A stretch of DNA of 36,379 bases from Candidatus Woesearchaeota archaeon (GCA_016188145.1 JACPIJ010000069.1:1-36379), one strand, 5' to 3'; shown: positions 15,131-23,226, numbered from the stretch's first letter. The notes: a model not told the origin generated them from the letters alone. Numbers and translations: made by a program.

Positions 15131-15139
15131 CTATATAAG
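15131..15139. promoter_or_regulatory. Shared symmetrical TATA box between phosphatase and thyX
   Basis: CTATATAAG reads CTTATATAG on the other strand. Leftward, it lies about 27 bp before ATG 15108 (leaderless). Rightward, it predicts transcription from about 15161, downstream of the in-frame ATG 15144 and upstream of GGGGGAG (15171-15177), which would serve the TTG at 15183. One box may serve both genes. Confidence 0.55.
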
Positions 15140-15182
15140 AGTGATGCTGCAGCGGGCAAGCAAGGCATGCAGGGGGAGCAGG

Positions 15183-16823
15183 TTGACAGAAGCATTCACC
15201 GTTGAGGAGCAGAGGATTCTTGAACCATACTTCACTAATCTGGACAAGCCGGTGTTCGCCTTCACTTCGCGAGTGCCTGAAGAGGTTGTTGCAGTCCTTT
15301 TTTCAAAGTACAGCCGCTCAGCGCACAGCATCCGCAAAAACTTCCTTGATCTCGTGAAAGACCCTGAGTCTGGGTTTAAGGGAATCCTTGAAAGCATTGG
15401 AGGCAGCGGAAGCAACGACGCATTTGCAGCAGCGCTAATGAAAGCGCGCGACTTCTTCAGGAGAATACTTGTGGAATACGGAGATGACTCTGTGGGCGAG
15501 CTCGGCATAGCCCATGTGGCCTGTGAAGGCGTTTCACAAATAGCTGCAAAGGCCATTGAATCAGCACGGCTCAGCTCGCCGCTTGAAAAGTCAACGAGGT
15601 ATGTTGTTTTTGACAAGGGAAGCTACTACAGGCCTGCCGCGATAATAAATTCCAAGCTTGCTGCTGAATATGCAACGGTCTGTGACGAATTATTCGAAAC
15701 ATACAGCAGCGAAATTGAAGCAACAAAGGCTTTTGTCAGGGAGAAGTGGCCGATTTCTGAGTTTGACTTCAACGGCAAAAAAATCAGCGGAATGGCAGAC
15801 GAGGCTGAGACAAAAAGGGCAAAATCAGCTTATGAGTCCTCTGTAAAGGCAAAAACACTCGATATACTGAGATACTATCTTCCTGCTGCTAGTCAGACAA
15901 ACCTTGGCATGACTGCAAACGGCAGGGGATTTGAGTACCTGATTTCAAAGCTGATGAGCGACGAGCTTGAGGAAATAAGGCAGATTGGGCAGATGATGCA
16001 TGAGGAACTCTCCAAAGTAGTGCCATCCCTGGTCAAGAGGGCAGCGCCCAGCAATTACCTTGTTGAGACAAAGAAAGCTATGCACTCATTTGCAGCTGCG
16101 AGACTAAGCGGCATTAAAATAAAGAAGCAGCCAACAGTCACGCTTGTTAGCTACGACAAGGATGCTGAAATAAAGGTTGTGGCTGCCGCGCTTTACCAGT
16201 TCTCGCACCATCCCATGACGCAGCTGCGAAAGATGGCGAAAAAAATGACTGCGGATGAGCGAATTAAGGCAATTGACGAGTACATGGGCAGACGCAGCAA
16301 CCGAAGGGAAAGGCCGCTGAGGGCAGCTGAGGCAGCCTACTGCCAGTTTGACGTATTAAGCGACTACGGCGCCTACAGGGATTTGCAAAGGCACAGGATA
16401 ATGACGCAAATACCGCAGCTGCTGACAGTTGAGCACGGCTATGACACCCCTCCTGAAATTGTGGAGGCAGGCTTTGGCGAACAATTCCACAAGTGCATGA
16501 AGAAAGCCGCTGCTGTTTACCGCAAAATTGCGGCAGAAATGCCGATGGAAGCGCAGTACGTTGTCCCTCTTGCCTATCGAATAAGGTACATCATGCAGTT
16601 CAACCTGCGCGAGGCATACCACCTTATCGAGCTAAGAAGCACCCCACAAGGGCATCCAAGCTACAGGCATGTCGTGCAGGAAATGTTCAGGCAGATAAAA
16701 GCCGTGCACCCGACGCTTGTGCACTACATGAAATTCGTCAACATGGACGAGCTGGACGCTCTAGGCAGGCTCAAGAGCGAGCTGAGGAAAGAGGAAAAGA
16801 TGGCCGCGTTTGACAAGAAGTGA
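15183..16823 (+). CDS. thyX: Double-length flavin-dependent thymidylate synthase-like protein
   Basis: ThyX makes dTMP from dUMP using FAD and methylene-tetrahydrofolate. This is the long form (546 residues) made of two ThyX-like halves. The N-terminal half has PYFTNLDKPVFAFTS, KYSRSAHSIRKNF and EYGDDSVGELGIAH. The C-terminal half has YMGRRSNRRERPLRAAEAA, YRDLQRHRIMTQIPQ and ELRSTPQGHPSYRHVVQEM. The classical RHRxxSxxxxSxR motif is split: RHR is kept in the C-terminal half but the following serines are not. The start is uncertain: TTG 15183 has a Shine-Dalgarno and lies after the predicted transcription start, whereas ATG 15144 would lie before it. dcd and tmk are neighbours, which supports a dTTP pathway role. 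Confidence 0.85.
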   Translation: MTEAFTVEEQRILEPYFTNLDKPVFAFTSRVPEEVVAVLFSKYSRSAHSIRKNFLDLVKDPESGFKGILESIGGSGSNDAFAAALMKARDFFRRILVEYGDDSVGELGIAHVACEGVSQIAAKAIESARLSSPLEKSTRYVVFDKGSYYRPAAIINSKLAAEYATVCDELFETYSSEIEATKAFVREKWPISEFDFNGKKISGMADEAETKRAKSAYESSVKAKTLDILRYYLPAASQTNLGMTANGRGFEYLISKLMSDELEEIRQIGQMMHEELSKVVPSLVKRAAPSNYLVETKKAMHSFAAARLSGIKIKKQPTVTLVSYDKDAEIKVVAAALYQFSHHPMTQLRKMAKKMTADERIKAIDEYMGRRSNRRERPLRAAEAAYCQFDVLSDYGAYRDLQRHRIMTQIPQLLTVEHGYDTPPEIVEAGFGEQFHKCMKKAAAVYRKIAAEMPMEAQYVVPLAYRIRYIMQFNLREAYHLIELRSTPQGHPSYRHVVQEMFRQIKAVHPTLVHYMKFVNMDELDALGRLKSELRKEEKMAAFDKK

Positions 16824-16839
16824 TTATTTCTTTATTGAT

Positions 16840-17103
16840 TTACTTTCCCCTAAGCAGATTTAAGAATTGTTGCTCTTCACTTGGCGTTAGCGGCCTCTGG
16901 TCAGTACCAGAACTTGGCGGAAGGTTCACGAATCGCACTTTGCCCAAAAAGCCAGTGTAATATGGTTTGAATTCTTGGGCAGCTAATTCCAACTTGGAAG
17001 TGTTTAGTGATCCATGTGAGGGAAAGCCTTCTGCCGTTATGATGTAACGTGTTTTTCCTTTAATGTCTTCTGCATAATACCTTATCACTAGTTCTTCTCC
17101 CAT
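16840..17103 (-). CDS. Orphan small protein between thyX and tmk
   Basis: Unrecognised 87-residue protein, opposite in direction to both neighbours. It contains beta-prone LVIRYYAEDIKGKTRYIITA, a KLELAAQEFKPYYTGFLGKV stretch and a C-terminal helix SEEQQFLNLLRGK. An AT-rich box TTAAATATTTAT (17128-17139) is about 30 bp before ATG 17103 and may act as its TATA box, supporting a real, separately expressed gene. No known motif. Confidence 0.6.
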   Translation of the reverse strand: MGEELVIRYYAEDIKGKTRYIITAEGFPSHGSLNTSKLELAAQEFKPYYTGFLGKVRFVNLPPSSGTDQRPLTPSEEQQFLNLLRGK

Positions 17104-17202
17104 GAACTCTCGGGAATGAACCTTGCCTTAAATATTTATCTATTCGCCGTATTATTTATCATGTGCAAAACATTTTTAACGCAGCAGGGCTCCTCTAATC
17201 CT

Positions 17203-17928
17203 ATGCTTAAGAACCGCTTCGTGATGGTGGACGGCCTTGACGGCTCGGGCAAGGGCACGATAGTTGACGCGCTGCAGAAGTGGGCCGAACTCAAAGCCAT
17301 GAAAGTTCTTGACCTCAGGCTGTACTGCAGGGAGAAAGGCGCTTTCCCGGAGCCGTGGGAGGTTGAGGATTACGACGCGATCGTTTCTGCAGAGCCAACA
17401 TTTTGCTTCGTTGGAAAGGCAATAAGGGAAGAGCTCATCAGGACAACAGACAGAAAATACTCTGCAATAAGCCTTGCGCACGCGTTTGCGCTGGACAGGG
17501 AGATCCTGTACAAGCGCGTCCTGATCCCAGCGATAAAAGCAGGCAAGTACGTTTTCCAGGAAAGGGGCATCTCAAGCTCGCTGGTTTACCAGCCTGTGCA
17601 GGAGCACATCCAACTATCAGAGCTGCTGCGCCTTGCAGGAAATAAGACAGCGCTGCAGTTCGCGCCCGGCTTGTTCATCGTTGCTACTGTAAAGCCGGAG
17701 ACAGTGATAAAGCGGCTTGGCACGAGGCAGAAGAAGGACTACTCAATCTTTGACAACCTTGAATTCCAGCGAAACATTGACTCAAGGTTCAGGTCGGACT
17801 GGCTCAGGCAGCTTTTCGAGCAGCACGGCTCCAAAGTGGCTTACCTCAACACAGACGAGCCAAAAACAGCCGATGACACTCAGAAAGACGCCGTAAAGGT
17901 GTTTGAGGAATTTATTGCACAAAAGTAA
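17203..17928 (+). CDS. tmk: Thymidylate kinase
   Basis: Phosphorylates dTMP to dTDP. The P-loop is GLDGSGKGT near residue 12, followed by a FPEPWEVEDYDAIVSAEPT insertion, the FALDREILYKRVLIPAIKAG helix and the QERGISSSLVYQ segment equivalent to the DR(Y/W)xxSxxAYQ motif. Length is 241 residues, slightly long for the family because of the insertion. ATG 17203 is chosen: TTTTTAA at 17173-17179 is about 27 bp upstream. Starts further upstream would add a hydrophobic stretch not seen in the family. AAAAGT/ACTTTT around the stop (17922-17940) could form a weak terminator hairpin. Confidence 0.88.
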   Translation: MLKNRFVMVDGLDGSGKGTIVDALQKWAELKAMKVLDLRLYCREKGAFPEPWEVEDYDAIVSAEPTFCFVGKAIREELIRTTDRKYSAISLAHAFALDREILYKRVLIPAIKAGKYVFQERGISSSLVYQPVQEHIQLSELLRLAGNKTALQFAPGLFIVATVKPETVIKRLGTRQKKDYSIFDNLEFQRNIDSRFRSDWLRQLFEQHGSKVAYLNTDEPKTADDTQKDAVKVFEEFIAQK

Positions 17929-17938
17929 AAAGGCACTT

Positions 17939-18061
17939 TTACTCTTCTTTATCTTTTTCGGTTGCAGCAGCTGAATCTTCTTTTTCAGTTACTGATGCCG
18001 TATCTGCGCCGAGAACCTGAGAAAGCGTCTTGTTTTTGCGGATTGCGTTGTAGCTTATCAT
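17939..18061 (-). CDS. Small acidic protein, 40 residues
   Basis: A short open frame beginning MISYNAIRKNKTLSQVLG and ending in an acidic, Ala/Thr/Lys/Glu-rich tail (EKDKEE). It has gene-like signals: GGTG a few bases before ATG 18061, and an upstream minus-strand TATA-like box (18121-18130). Codon use resembles neighbouring genes. Not recognised; the tail is probably disordered. It converges on tmk, with the stop codons 13 bases apart. Confidence 0.6.
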   Translation of the reverse strand: MISYNAIRKNKTLSQVLGADTASVTEKEDSAAATEKDKEE

Positions 18062-18120
18062 GCACCCACCTTCTTTTTGCTTTTCTGTCTTCTCTCGGAG
18101 ACTGATTTCCTGAATTTACT

Positions 18121-18130
18121 GATATTTAAA
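18121..18130 (-). promoter_or_regulatory. TATA-like box of the 40-residue protein gene
   Basis: On the minus strand it reads TTTAAATATC, predicting transcription from about 18098 and a leader of about 37 nt containing the GGTG ribosome site. Confidence 0.5.
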
Positions 18131-18175
18131 CTATGTTGCAGTCTAAAATAGCAAGCAGGAAATAGCATAATGAAA

Positions 18176-18198
18176 TAGAGGCAGCAAAGCTGCCTCTA
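18176..18198. repeat. 10-bp perfect hairpin
   Basis: TAGAGGCAGC (18176-18185) pairs with GCTGCCTCTA (18189-18198) across a 3-nt AAA loop. It abuts the branched structure that starts at 18200. It lies in the non-coding gap between two leftward genes. Confidence 0.8.
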
Positions 18199-18199
18199 C

Positions 18200-18265
18200 G
18201 CATCGGCTCAAGTCGGCAGTTGCCGACTGAGCAATCGGGCATCTCCCGATTTGCTCTGCCGATGC
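18200..18265. repeat. Cloverleaf-like inverted repeat (three-way junction)
   Basis: The outer stem GCATCGGC (18200-18207) pairs with GCCGATGC (18258-18265). Inside are two hairpins: AGTCGGCA (18211-18218) with TGCCGACT (18221-18228), and AATCGGG (18233-18239) with CCCGATT (18245-18251), extended by GAGC/GCTC with one bulged base. CTC before the first hairpin can also pair with GAG after it around a bulged A. It begins 11 bases beyond the stop of the PepSY-like gene. Together with the hairpin at 18176-18198 it fills most of the 18062-18275 gap. No gene is seen there. Confidence 0.8.
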
Positions 18266-18275
18266 TGAACTGCAA

Positions 18276-18887
18276 TCACTTGCCTTTCTGGTCTTTCTGC
18301 ATGAAGTCCATCACGCCGGAAATCCTGTGATTCAGCACCTTGCCTGTCTCAGCGTCAATTTTGATGTTAATCACGTTAAATGAACCGGTTATGTATGTTA
18401 TGTTCCACACAGGCCTTGCCCTTGCTTCGCTTTCTTTGCCGCTACTGTTGCCGCCAGTGCTGCCGTTCTCGCTGCCCCCTGAAACCTCTTCGGGGGTTAA
18501 CGGCTGCAGTATTGCTATCACAGTGCTTGCCTCCTCGTCCTTATAGCTGCCCGCCCTGACATTCTCTGCTATCCTTAGGCTGTCATGGACTTCCACTTTA
18601 ACCGAGCCTGCTTCCAGCACAGGCACGGCCTTGCCCTTCTTGAAGGCCTGCTCCTTTGCTGCCGTCAGGCTGCCGGTTGTGCTGAAAGTTGTGAAAGTGT
18701 CGTCTTTCTCATCGTAGTAGCTTAGCAGCCATTCATTAAGCTGCCCGGCGCTTTTACCCATAGCGAACACGCTGGAAAGATGGGCGCGTTTATTGCCCTT
18801 CCTCCACTCCAGAAATTCCCTGCTGCCTTCGACAGCCTGCACAAGCCTTGAAACAGCATTTTTACGCCCGTCACGCTCGTTTGCCAT
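18276..18887 (-). CDS. PepSY-like domain protein
   Basis: A 203-residue protein. The C-terminal part RPVWNITYITGSFNVINIKI followed by DAETGKVLNHRISG has the W-x-V-x-Y ... vDa.tGkvl pattern of PepSY-type domains. An N-terminal domain contains SSVFAMGKSAGQLNEWLLSY and a beta part (VKVEVHDSLRIAENVRAG). A Gly/Ser/Asn-rich linker at about residues 133-155 joins the two. No signal peptide or membrane span is visible from ATG 18887. The start is supported by a minus-strand AT-rich box at 18918-18927. PepSY assignment is by pattern only. Confidence 0.65.
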   Translation of the reverse strand: MANERDGRKNAVSRLVQAVEGSREFLEWRKGNKRAHLSSVFAMGKSAGQLNEWLLSYYDEKDDTFTTFSTTGSLTAAKEQAFKKGKAVPVLEAGSVKVEVHDSLRIAENVRAGSYKDEEASTVIAILQPLTPEEVSGGSENGSTGGNSSGKESEARARPVWNITYITGSFNVINIKIDAETGKVLNHRISGVMDFMQKDQKGK

Positions 18888-19009
18888 GCGCCAACAGCCA
18901 AGCAAAGGTTGACGGATGTTTAAAATGTTTTTGCTGCCAATTTTTGCTGCCCATTTACCTACATTTTGCTGCACGACTCATGATTAAAAAGAATTAAAAA
19001 GCCAAAAGC

Positions 19010-21010
19010 GTGAAAACCGCTGCAAAAACAAGGAAAAAGAGGCGGGAAACCATTACTGTTGCTGAAAGCGGAAGGGATGCCAGGCCGGAATTTAAGCAAA
19101 GCTTCGGCTACTGGGCTGTCCTGTCATTGTCCATCGGCTCAATTATGGGAACCACGCTGTTCCTTGGGGCAGGCATAGGTGCGCGGTATTCAGGCAATCT
19201 TACACTGCTTGCGTGGGTTCTTGTCTCGGCATTTGCAATATACGTTGCTGCGTGCTTTGGCGAGCTGACAAGCATGTTCCCGAAAGCGGGAGGGGCTTAC
19301 GAATTCGCGAAACAGGCTTACGGCCGCTTCTTTTCATTTATGATTGGGTGGATGGCATGGCTTGTTGGGAGCATAGCTGTCGTTGTCATGATTGTTGGCG
19401 CAACCAGCTTCCTTTTCCCGAATTATTCGGATTTCAGCCAGTTCCTGCTGAGCGTTGCAATCATATCAGCCATGAACGCCGTTGCTTACCTTGGCGTGCA
19501 GGCAAGTTCCCTTATGCTTATAGGCTTCGCAATGGCAATGGTGGCAGTGCCGTTGGCCATAACCCTCAAGGGCTTCCCTGCAATAAACTGGCAGAATTTC
19601 GTGCCATTCTTCACGCACCCTCTTTATACAGTTATGGTAACTGGCTTTTTTATCGTGGAAAGCTTTTTCGGGTGGGAAAGTGCGACCTACCTTGCAGAAG
19701 AGACCAGGAATCCCAGAAAAACAATACCGAAAGCGCTAATGCACGCATCACTCATAATAGCAGTGCTCGGGTTCATGCTAATGCTGACAGTTTTTGGCAT
19801 AATCAACTGGCAGCAGCTCGGCATGGTGGAATCGCCCCTCTCTGAAATTGCCCACAGGGCCCTCAGCGAAAAACTTGGGCTTGCCTTGGCTGTTGGCGCA
19901 TTCCTTGCCCTTGTGGGCTCAGCAGCAAGCGGCATTGTAGCGCTTCCGAGGCTCATCCTTGCCATGGCAAGGGACAGGCTGTTCCCGGGCCAGTTCATGA
20001 GAATACACCCAAGATTCAGCACGCCCCACAACGCAATACTTTTTCAGGCAGTATCCCTTGTTACGCTTCTTTTGCTGGGATTTGCGAATTATGAGACTCT
20101 GCTTACCATGCTTATACCCACCAGCGCCTTGATGTATATCCTGATGCTTCTCGCAGTCCCCTTGCTGAGAAAAAAATATCCAAATATGGAAAGGCCATTC
20201 AAGGTGCCTTTCGCGAAAGTTGGAATTACCATTGCAATCCTGTTCCTGATAGCTGCCATTGCCCTCTGGGCATTAAACGTCCAGAACTCGGCAAGGCTGC
20301 TTGAGCTGAGCATTTACCTCATAGCAATGGGGCTTCCGCTTTACCTGCTTGTCGAGCTTTACTACGACCCGAAAATGATTACGCAAGTCAACGACCTGCT
20401 GGCTTACCTCACCCTGTTTACGGAAAAATTCACATTCACGGGCAAGATGAAGAAAGAGATTTTTGCATTCCTGGGGGACTTGAAGAATAAGACCGTGCTG
20501 GAATTCGGATGCGGCGTAGGAACGCTGACGCTCGAACTGGTCAGAAAGGTTGGCTTAAAGGGGAAGGTTTACGCCACTCATTTCTCGAAAAACCACCTAA
20601 AAATAACAAGCAAACGCGTTGATGACCTGAAATGGGGCACTGCCAAACCCGTTGGTACTGTTGAGATCCTGCATGACGATGAGCTCTTCAGGCGGGTCCA
20701 CCCTGATGTAACATATGCTGATGCAATCGTAAGCGCGGGAATGCTGAGCTATATCCAGGACATGCGAAAGGTGCTTAAGGAAATGTGGGCAATACTTCCC
20801 GTGGGCGGAAAAGTGTGCTTTACGGACTATACTGACTTTTTCCACATACTGCCGAACGTTGAATGGGCATCAAGCGAGGCCAGCATCGAGCAGCTTTTCA
20901 GAAGCACAGGGTTCGCAGTCCGGGTAACCAAGATAAAAGGCTTCCTCTGGAACAGGATATTCCTTTACGGAATCAAAACGAAAGAAAAGGAAAGTGTCGC
21001 TTTCATATGA
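19010..21010 (+). CDS. APC-family amino-acid permease fused to a SAM-dependent methyltransferase
   Basis: A 666-residue fusion. Residues about 28-450 form a 12-segment APC permease: FGYWAVLSLSIGSIMGTTLF with the unwound first helix (GSIMGTT), ELTSMFPKAGGAYEFAKQAY, and WESATYLAEETRNPRKTIPK, all typical of amino-acid/polyamine transporters. A linker YYDPKMITQVNDLLAY leads to a Rossmann methyltransferase at about 470-655: motif I VLEFGCGVGTLTLELV (near 495), GKVYATHFSKNHLKI, ADAIVSAGMLSYIQD and LPVGGKVCFTDYTD. The start is GTG 19010, after an AT-rich box at 18981-18990. The frame is open throughout, with no sign of a frameshift at the junction. Methyl acceptor unknown; membrane tethering suggests a lipid, lipid-linked or imported substrate. 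Confidence 0.88.
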   Translation: MKTAAKTRKKRRETITVAESGRDARPEFKQSFGYWAVLSLSIGSIMGTTLFLGAGIGARYSGNLTLLAWVLVSAFAIYVAACFGELTSMFPKAGGAYEFAKQAYGRFFSFMIGWMAWLVGSIAVVVMIVGATSFLFPNYSDFSQFLLSVAIISAMNAVAYLGVQASSLMLIGFAMAMVAVPLAITLKGFPAINWQNFVPFFTHPLYTVMVTGFFIVESFFGWESATYLAEETRNPRKTIPKALMHASLIIAVLGFMLMLTVFGIINWQQLGMVESPLSEIAHRALSEKLGLALAVGAFLALVGSAASGIVALPRLILAMARDRLFPGQFMRIHPRFSTPHNAILFQAVSLVTLLLLGFANYETLLTMLIPTSALMYILMLLAVPLLRKKYPNMERPFKVPFAKVGITIAILFLIAAIALWALNVQNSARLLELSIYLIAMGLPLYLLVELYYDPKMITQVNDLLAYLTLFTEKFTFTGKMKKEIFAFLGDLKNKTVLEFGCGVGTLTLELVRKVGLKGKVYATHFSKNHLKITSKRVDDLKWGTAKPVGTVEILHDDELFRRVHPDVTYADAIVSAGMLSYIQDMRKVLKEMWAILPVGGKVCFTDYTDFFHILPNVEWASSEASIEQLFRSTGFAVRVTKIKGFLWNRIFLYGIKTKEKESVAFI

Positions 21011-21018
21011 TTGAACTG

Positions 21019-21441
21019 CTATCTGCTGGCTTCTGTAAGCGTAACGCGCTTTAACTCCCTTACCTTGTCAAAATCAGCATCGTCTGTAATTATTTCCTTT
21101 TCGCCGTGCAGGATTGCTGTTGCTGCGTGAATGGCATCTCTTGGCCGCAGAGGGCATTCAATGGCAAGCTCCCCAGCTTTTTTTACAATTAGCGCAGTGG
21201 CATCCCTGGCACTCAGATTTGGCAAAGTCAGGATGATCTCTCCCTTACCTACCGCTTCTTTCAATGGCATTGACGCTTTGCAACCCCAAATTATCTCATC
21301 CCATGTCAAAATTGAAGTGGAAGCCAAAATGAGCCCATCTGCAATTTTTTGAAGAATTTGCTTTGACTGAACTGCCTTTGGGTCTGCTGCTTCACCTACA
21401 ACTGCCGCAAAAATAAATACATTAGCGTCTAAGTATGCCAC
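21019..21441 (-). CDS. vapC: VapC-type PIN-domain toxin
   Basis: PIN-domain ribonuclease of 140 residues. The acidic metal-binding residues are visible: AYLDANVFIFA at the N-terminus, the Glu of TWDEIIW, LRPRDAIHAATA and IITDDADFD. It is the second gene of a pair with an AbrB-type antitoxin. GTG 21441 is preferred: GAGG lies nine bases upstream and the PIN core starts immediately after; ATG 21465 and TTG 21468 lack a ribosome site and add residues atypical of the family. With GTG, the overlap with the antitoxin gene is 20 bases. Confidence 0.88.
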   Translation of the reverse strand: MAYLDANVFIFAAVVGEAADPKAVQSKQILQKIADGLILASTSILTWDEIIWGCKASMPLKEAVGKGEIILTLPNLSARDATALIVKKAGELAIECPLRPRDAIHAATAILHGEKEIITDDADFDKVRELKRVTLTEASR

Positions 21442-21715
21442 GGTATTTTTCCTCGTATTGCTCATCAAGCCGTTTCTTAAACCACTTAATAGGGTCGCCC
21501 TTTATTTTTATTCTGCGGCTTGAATTGCAGAACTCTTCAACAATCTCCTGCGGGGTCTTTGCTGGCTTGATAACTATCTCCCCTTGTTTGGCCTCGAAAG
21601 TTATCTCTGTTCCTTCCCGAAGCCCCAGCTGCTCACGAATATCAATAGGCAGCACAACCTGCCCCCTTGCGCCAACAGTCCTTTTAACAAGCACCCTCAT
21701 CACCTTCAAATTCAT
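21422..21715 (-). CDS. vapB: AbrB/SpoVT-type antitoxin (VapB)
   Basis: DNA-binding antitoxin of 97 residues. The swapped-hairpin AbrB domain is RTVGARGQVVLPIDIREQL plus GTEITFEAKQGEIVIKPA. The C-terminal half (PQEIVEEFCNSSRRIKIKGD onward) would wrap and neutralise the PIN toxin. A TATA box (21747-21752, minus) gives a short leader of about 7 nt. The promoter probably carries the autoregulatory operator, but no clear inverted repeat was picked out. Confidence 0.9.
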   Translation of the reverse strand: MNLKVMRVLVKRTVGARGQVVLPIDIREQLGLREGTEITFEAKQGEIVIKPAKTPQEIVEEFCNSSRRIKIKGDPIKWFKKRLDEQYEEKYRGILRR

Positions 21716-21762
21716 ACCTGTAAATAAGAAAAAGTATGAATTAATATATAAAGTTTTCTGAT

Positions 21763-22566
21763 TTAAGTTTTGACGTCATGTAGCTTTGGAAGCTTCGGTG
21801 CCAGCGCGTCAAATATTGTTTGTGCAACTCTTTGCTGGCCTGCATAGCCGAGGTGAAGCCCATCGCCGGAGTTGTAAGCAGGAGCCAGCCACCCTTCATC
21901 ATCAGAAACTGCTGCGGCAACGTCAACGTGAAGGATACTGTTTTGCTTGCAATAAAGTTTAAGCTTATTGTCAACCGATTGTCTTGCTGCATTTCCCGCT
22001 AATCTGAAAGCTCTGTCGCCCACACCTTCCGCTAATGGCGGGATGTTTAAGTACACCGGATAAATGCCCTTTCCTTTGACAACGGAAAGCATCTCTTCCA
22101 GACTTTTACTAAGTTCCTGAAGCAGATGTTCGCTAATTTTTTGAGGCATAGGATCGAGAGCCAGCGCACCTTCAATTTTCTCAAGCAGAAGTTCATTAAA
22201 TTTATGCGGAAGTTCATCAATACTTTGTTGGCTAACTCCTTGTGGTGATCTAGCGTATTCAGCCTCGAACTCCAGCAAATCTCCCATCATCCCCAAGTCA
22301 TTTGCGCCGCCCTGCAAAATAATTGCGCCAACCTTGCCATGGTCTTTGTACCCGCCACCAACAACTGCTAAAAGCTCCGAAGGTATATGACTGCCCGGGT
22401 ACGGGAATTCAGGAGCGTAATCGCGGGAAAACTTACCCACAAGTGCCCCACCTATCCCGTGGTTGCACACCTGAGCAGCAATCCCTGCACCATTCAGCAG
22501 CCCTTCGAGCAGAGCAGTCCATTTGCCCGTGTGACTGTCACCAACAGCCGCGATGTGCAACGCCAT
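21763..22566 (-). CDS. SGNH/GDSL-family hydrolase
   Basis: Esterase/lipase-type hydrolase of 267 residues. Block I is AAVGDSHTGKW with the nucleophile serine, block II includes NHGIGGALVG, block III is ILQGGANDLGMM with the Asn, and block V is GDGLHLGYAGQQRVA with the Asp-x-x-His catalytic pair. A helical insertion lies in the middle (FNELLLEKIEGALALDP). No signal peptide is seen, so it may be cytoplasmic. An AT-rich box (22591-22600) is about 29 bp before ATG 22566, implying a leaderless mRNA. Substrate not predictable. Confidence 0.85.
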   Translation of the reverse strand: MALHIAAVGDSHTGKWTALLEGLLNGAGIAAQVCNHGIGGALVGKFSRDYAPEFPYPGSHIPSELLAVVGGGYKDHGKVGAIILQGGANDLGMMGDLLEFEAEYARSPQGVSQQSIDELPHKFNELLLEKIEGALALDPMPQKISEHLLQELSKSLEEMLSVVKGKGIYPVYLNIPPLAEGVGDRAFRLAGNAARQSVDNKLKLYCKQNSILHVDVAAAVSDDEGWLAPAYNSGDGLHLGYAGQQRVAQTIFDALAPKLPKLHDVKT

Positions 22567-22602
22567 TTCAGCTGGGCTGGAGTAAGAAGGAATATTAATA
22601 CT

Positions 22603-23226
22603 TTACCTGCTCGCTTCCGCCTGCCGTTCCAGCTCGAGCTTCTTGCTTATGGCGTGGCTTGTCGGGCTCCTGGAGAATGAGTTAGCGATTTCTTCTGCCA
22701 GGGCTTCTGAAAAGGTTTTCTTGTTATTGAATGACTTTGTCATTGCACCCTGCACGAAGTACTTAAGAACAAGGTCAACCCTTCGCTGGGGGGAGCAGTC
22801 AACCGCCTTAGGGTAGCGCGCGCCGCCGTATTCTATGCTGACAATCTCCTCCCTGGGAGCAGCATTCTCAACAGCCTCAACAAGGACTTTCACAGGGTTC
22901 TGCTTTGTTTTCTGCTCAAGGGCATCAAAAACCTGAGTAATAATCCTGAAAGCCTGCGCTGATTTGCCGCTCATCGTATACGATGTTACTGTGTGCTTCT
23001 TCCCCCTGTGGCCGGCAACCATGAGCTTGTTCATCAGCCTTTCAACGATGCTTACCTTTGACTTGTAGAACTTCTGCTGCGCGTACCTGGCTCCTGTCCT
23101 CGGGACAAAGACCGGCTTGAGAGTGATGTAACTGGCAAGGCCCGGGTCCTTGACTGTAATGCCCTCCATAGGCCATTTTCCGAACATCTTCACCGATGCC
23201 ATTGCTGGCGTTGTCATGGCTGTCAT
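22603..23226 (-). CDS. rps7: Small ribosomal subunit protein uS7
   Basis: Primary 16S rRNA-binding protein of the 30S head, 207 residues. Family parts are visible: KVSIVERLMNKLMVAGHRGK, NPVKVLVEAVENAAPREEI, GGARYPKAVDCSPQRRVDLV and the C-terminal ALAEEIANSF..SHAISKKLELER. It follows EF-2 on the same strand with a gap of 44 bases, the usual uS7/EF-2 neighbourhood with the order reversed from the bacterial str operon. ATG 23226 has GGTGGT about 12 bases upstream. Confidence 0.96.
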   Translation of the reverse strand: MTAMTTPAMASVKMFGKWPMEGITVKDPGLASYITLKPVFVPRTGARYAQQKFYKSKVSIVERLMNKLMVAGHRGKKHTVTSYTMSGKSAQAFRIITQVFDALEQKTKQNPVKVLVEAVENAAPREEIVSIEYGGARYPKAVDCSPQRRVDLVLKYFVQGAMTKSFNNKKTFSEALAEEIANSFSRSPTSHAISKKLELERQAEASR

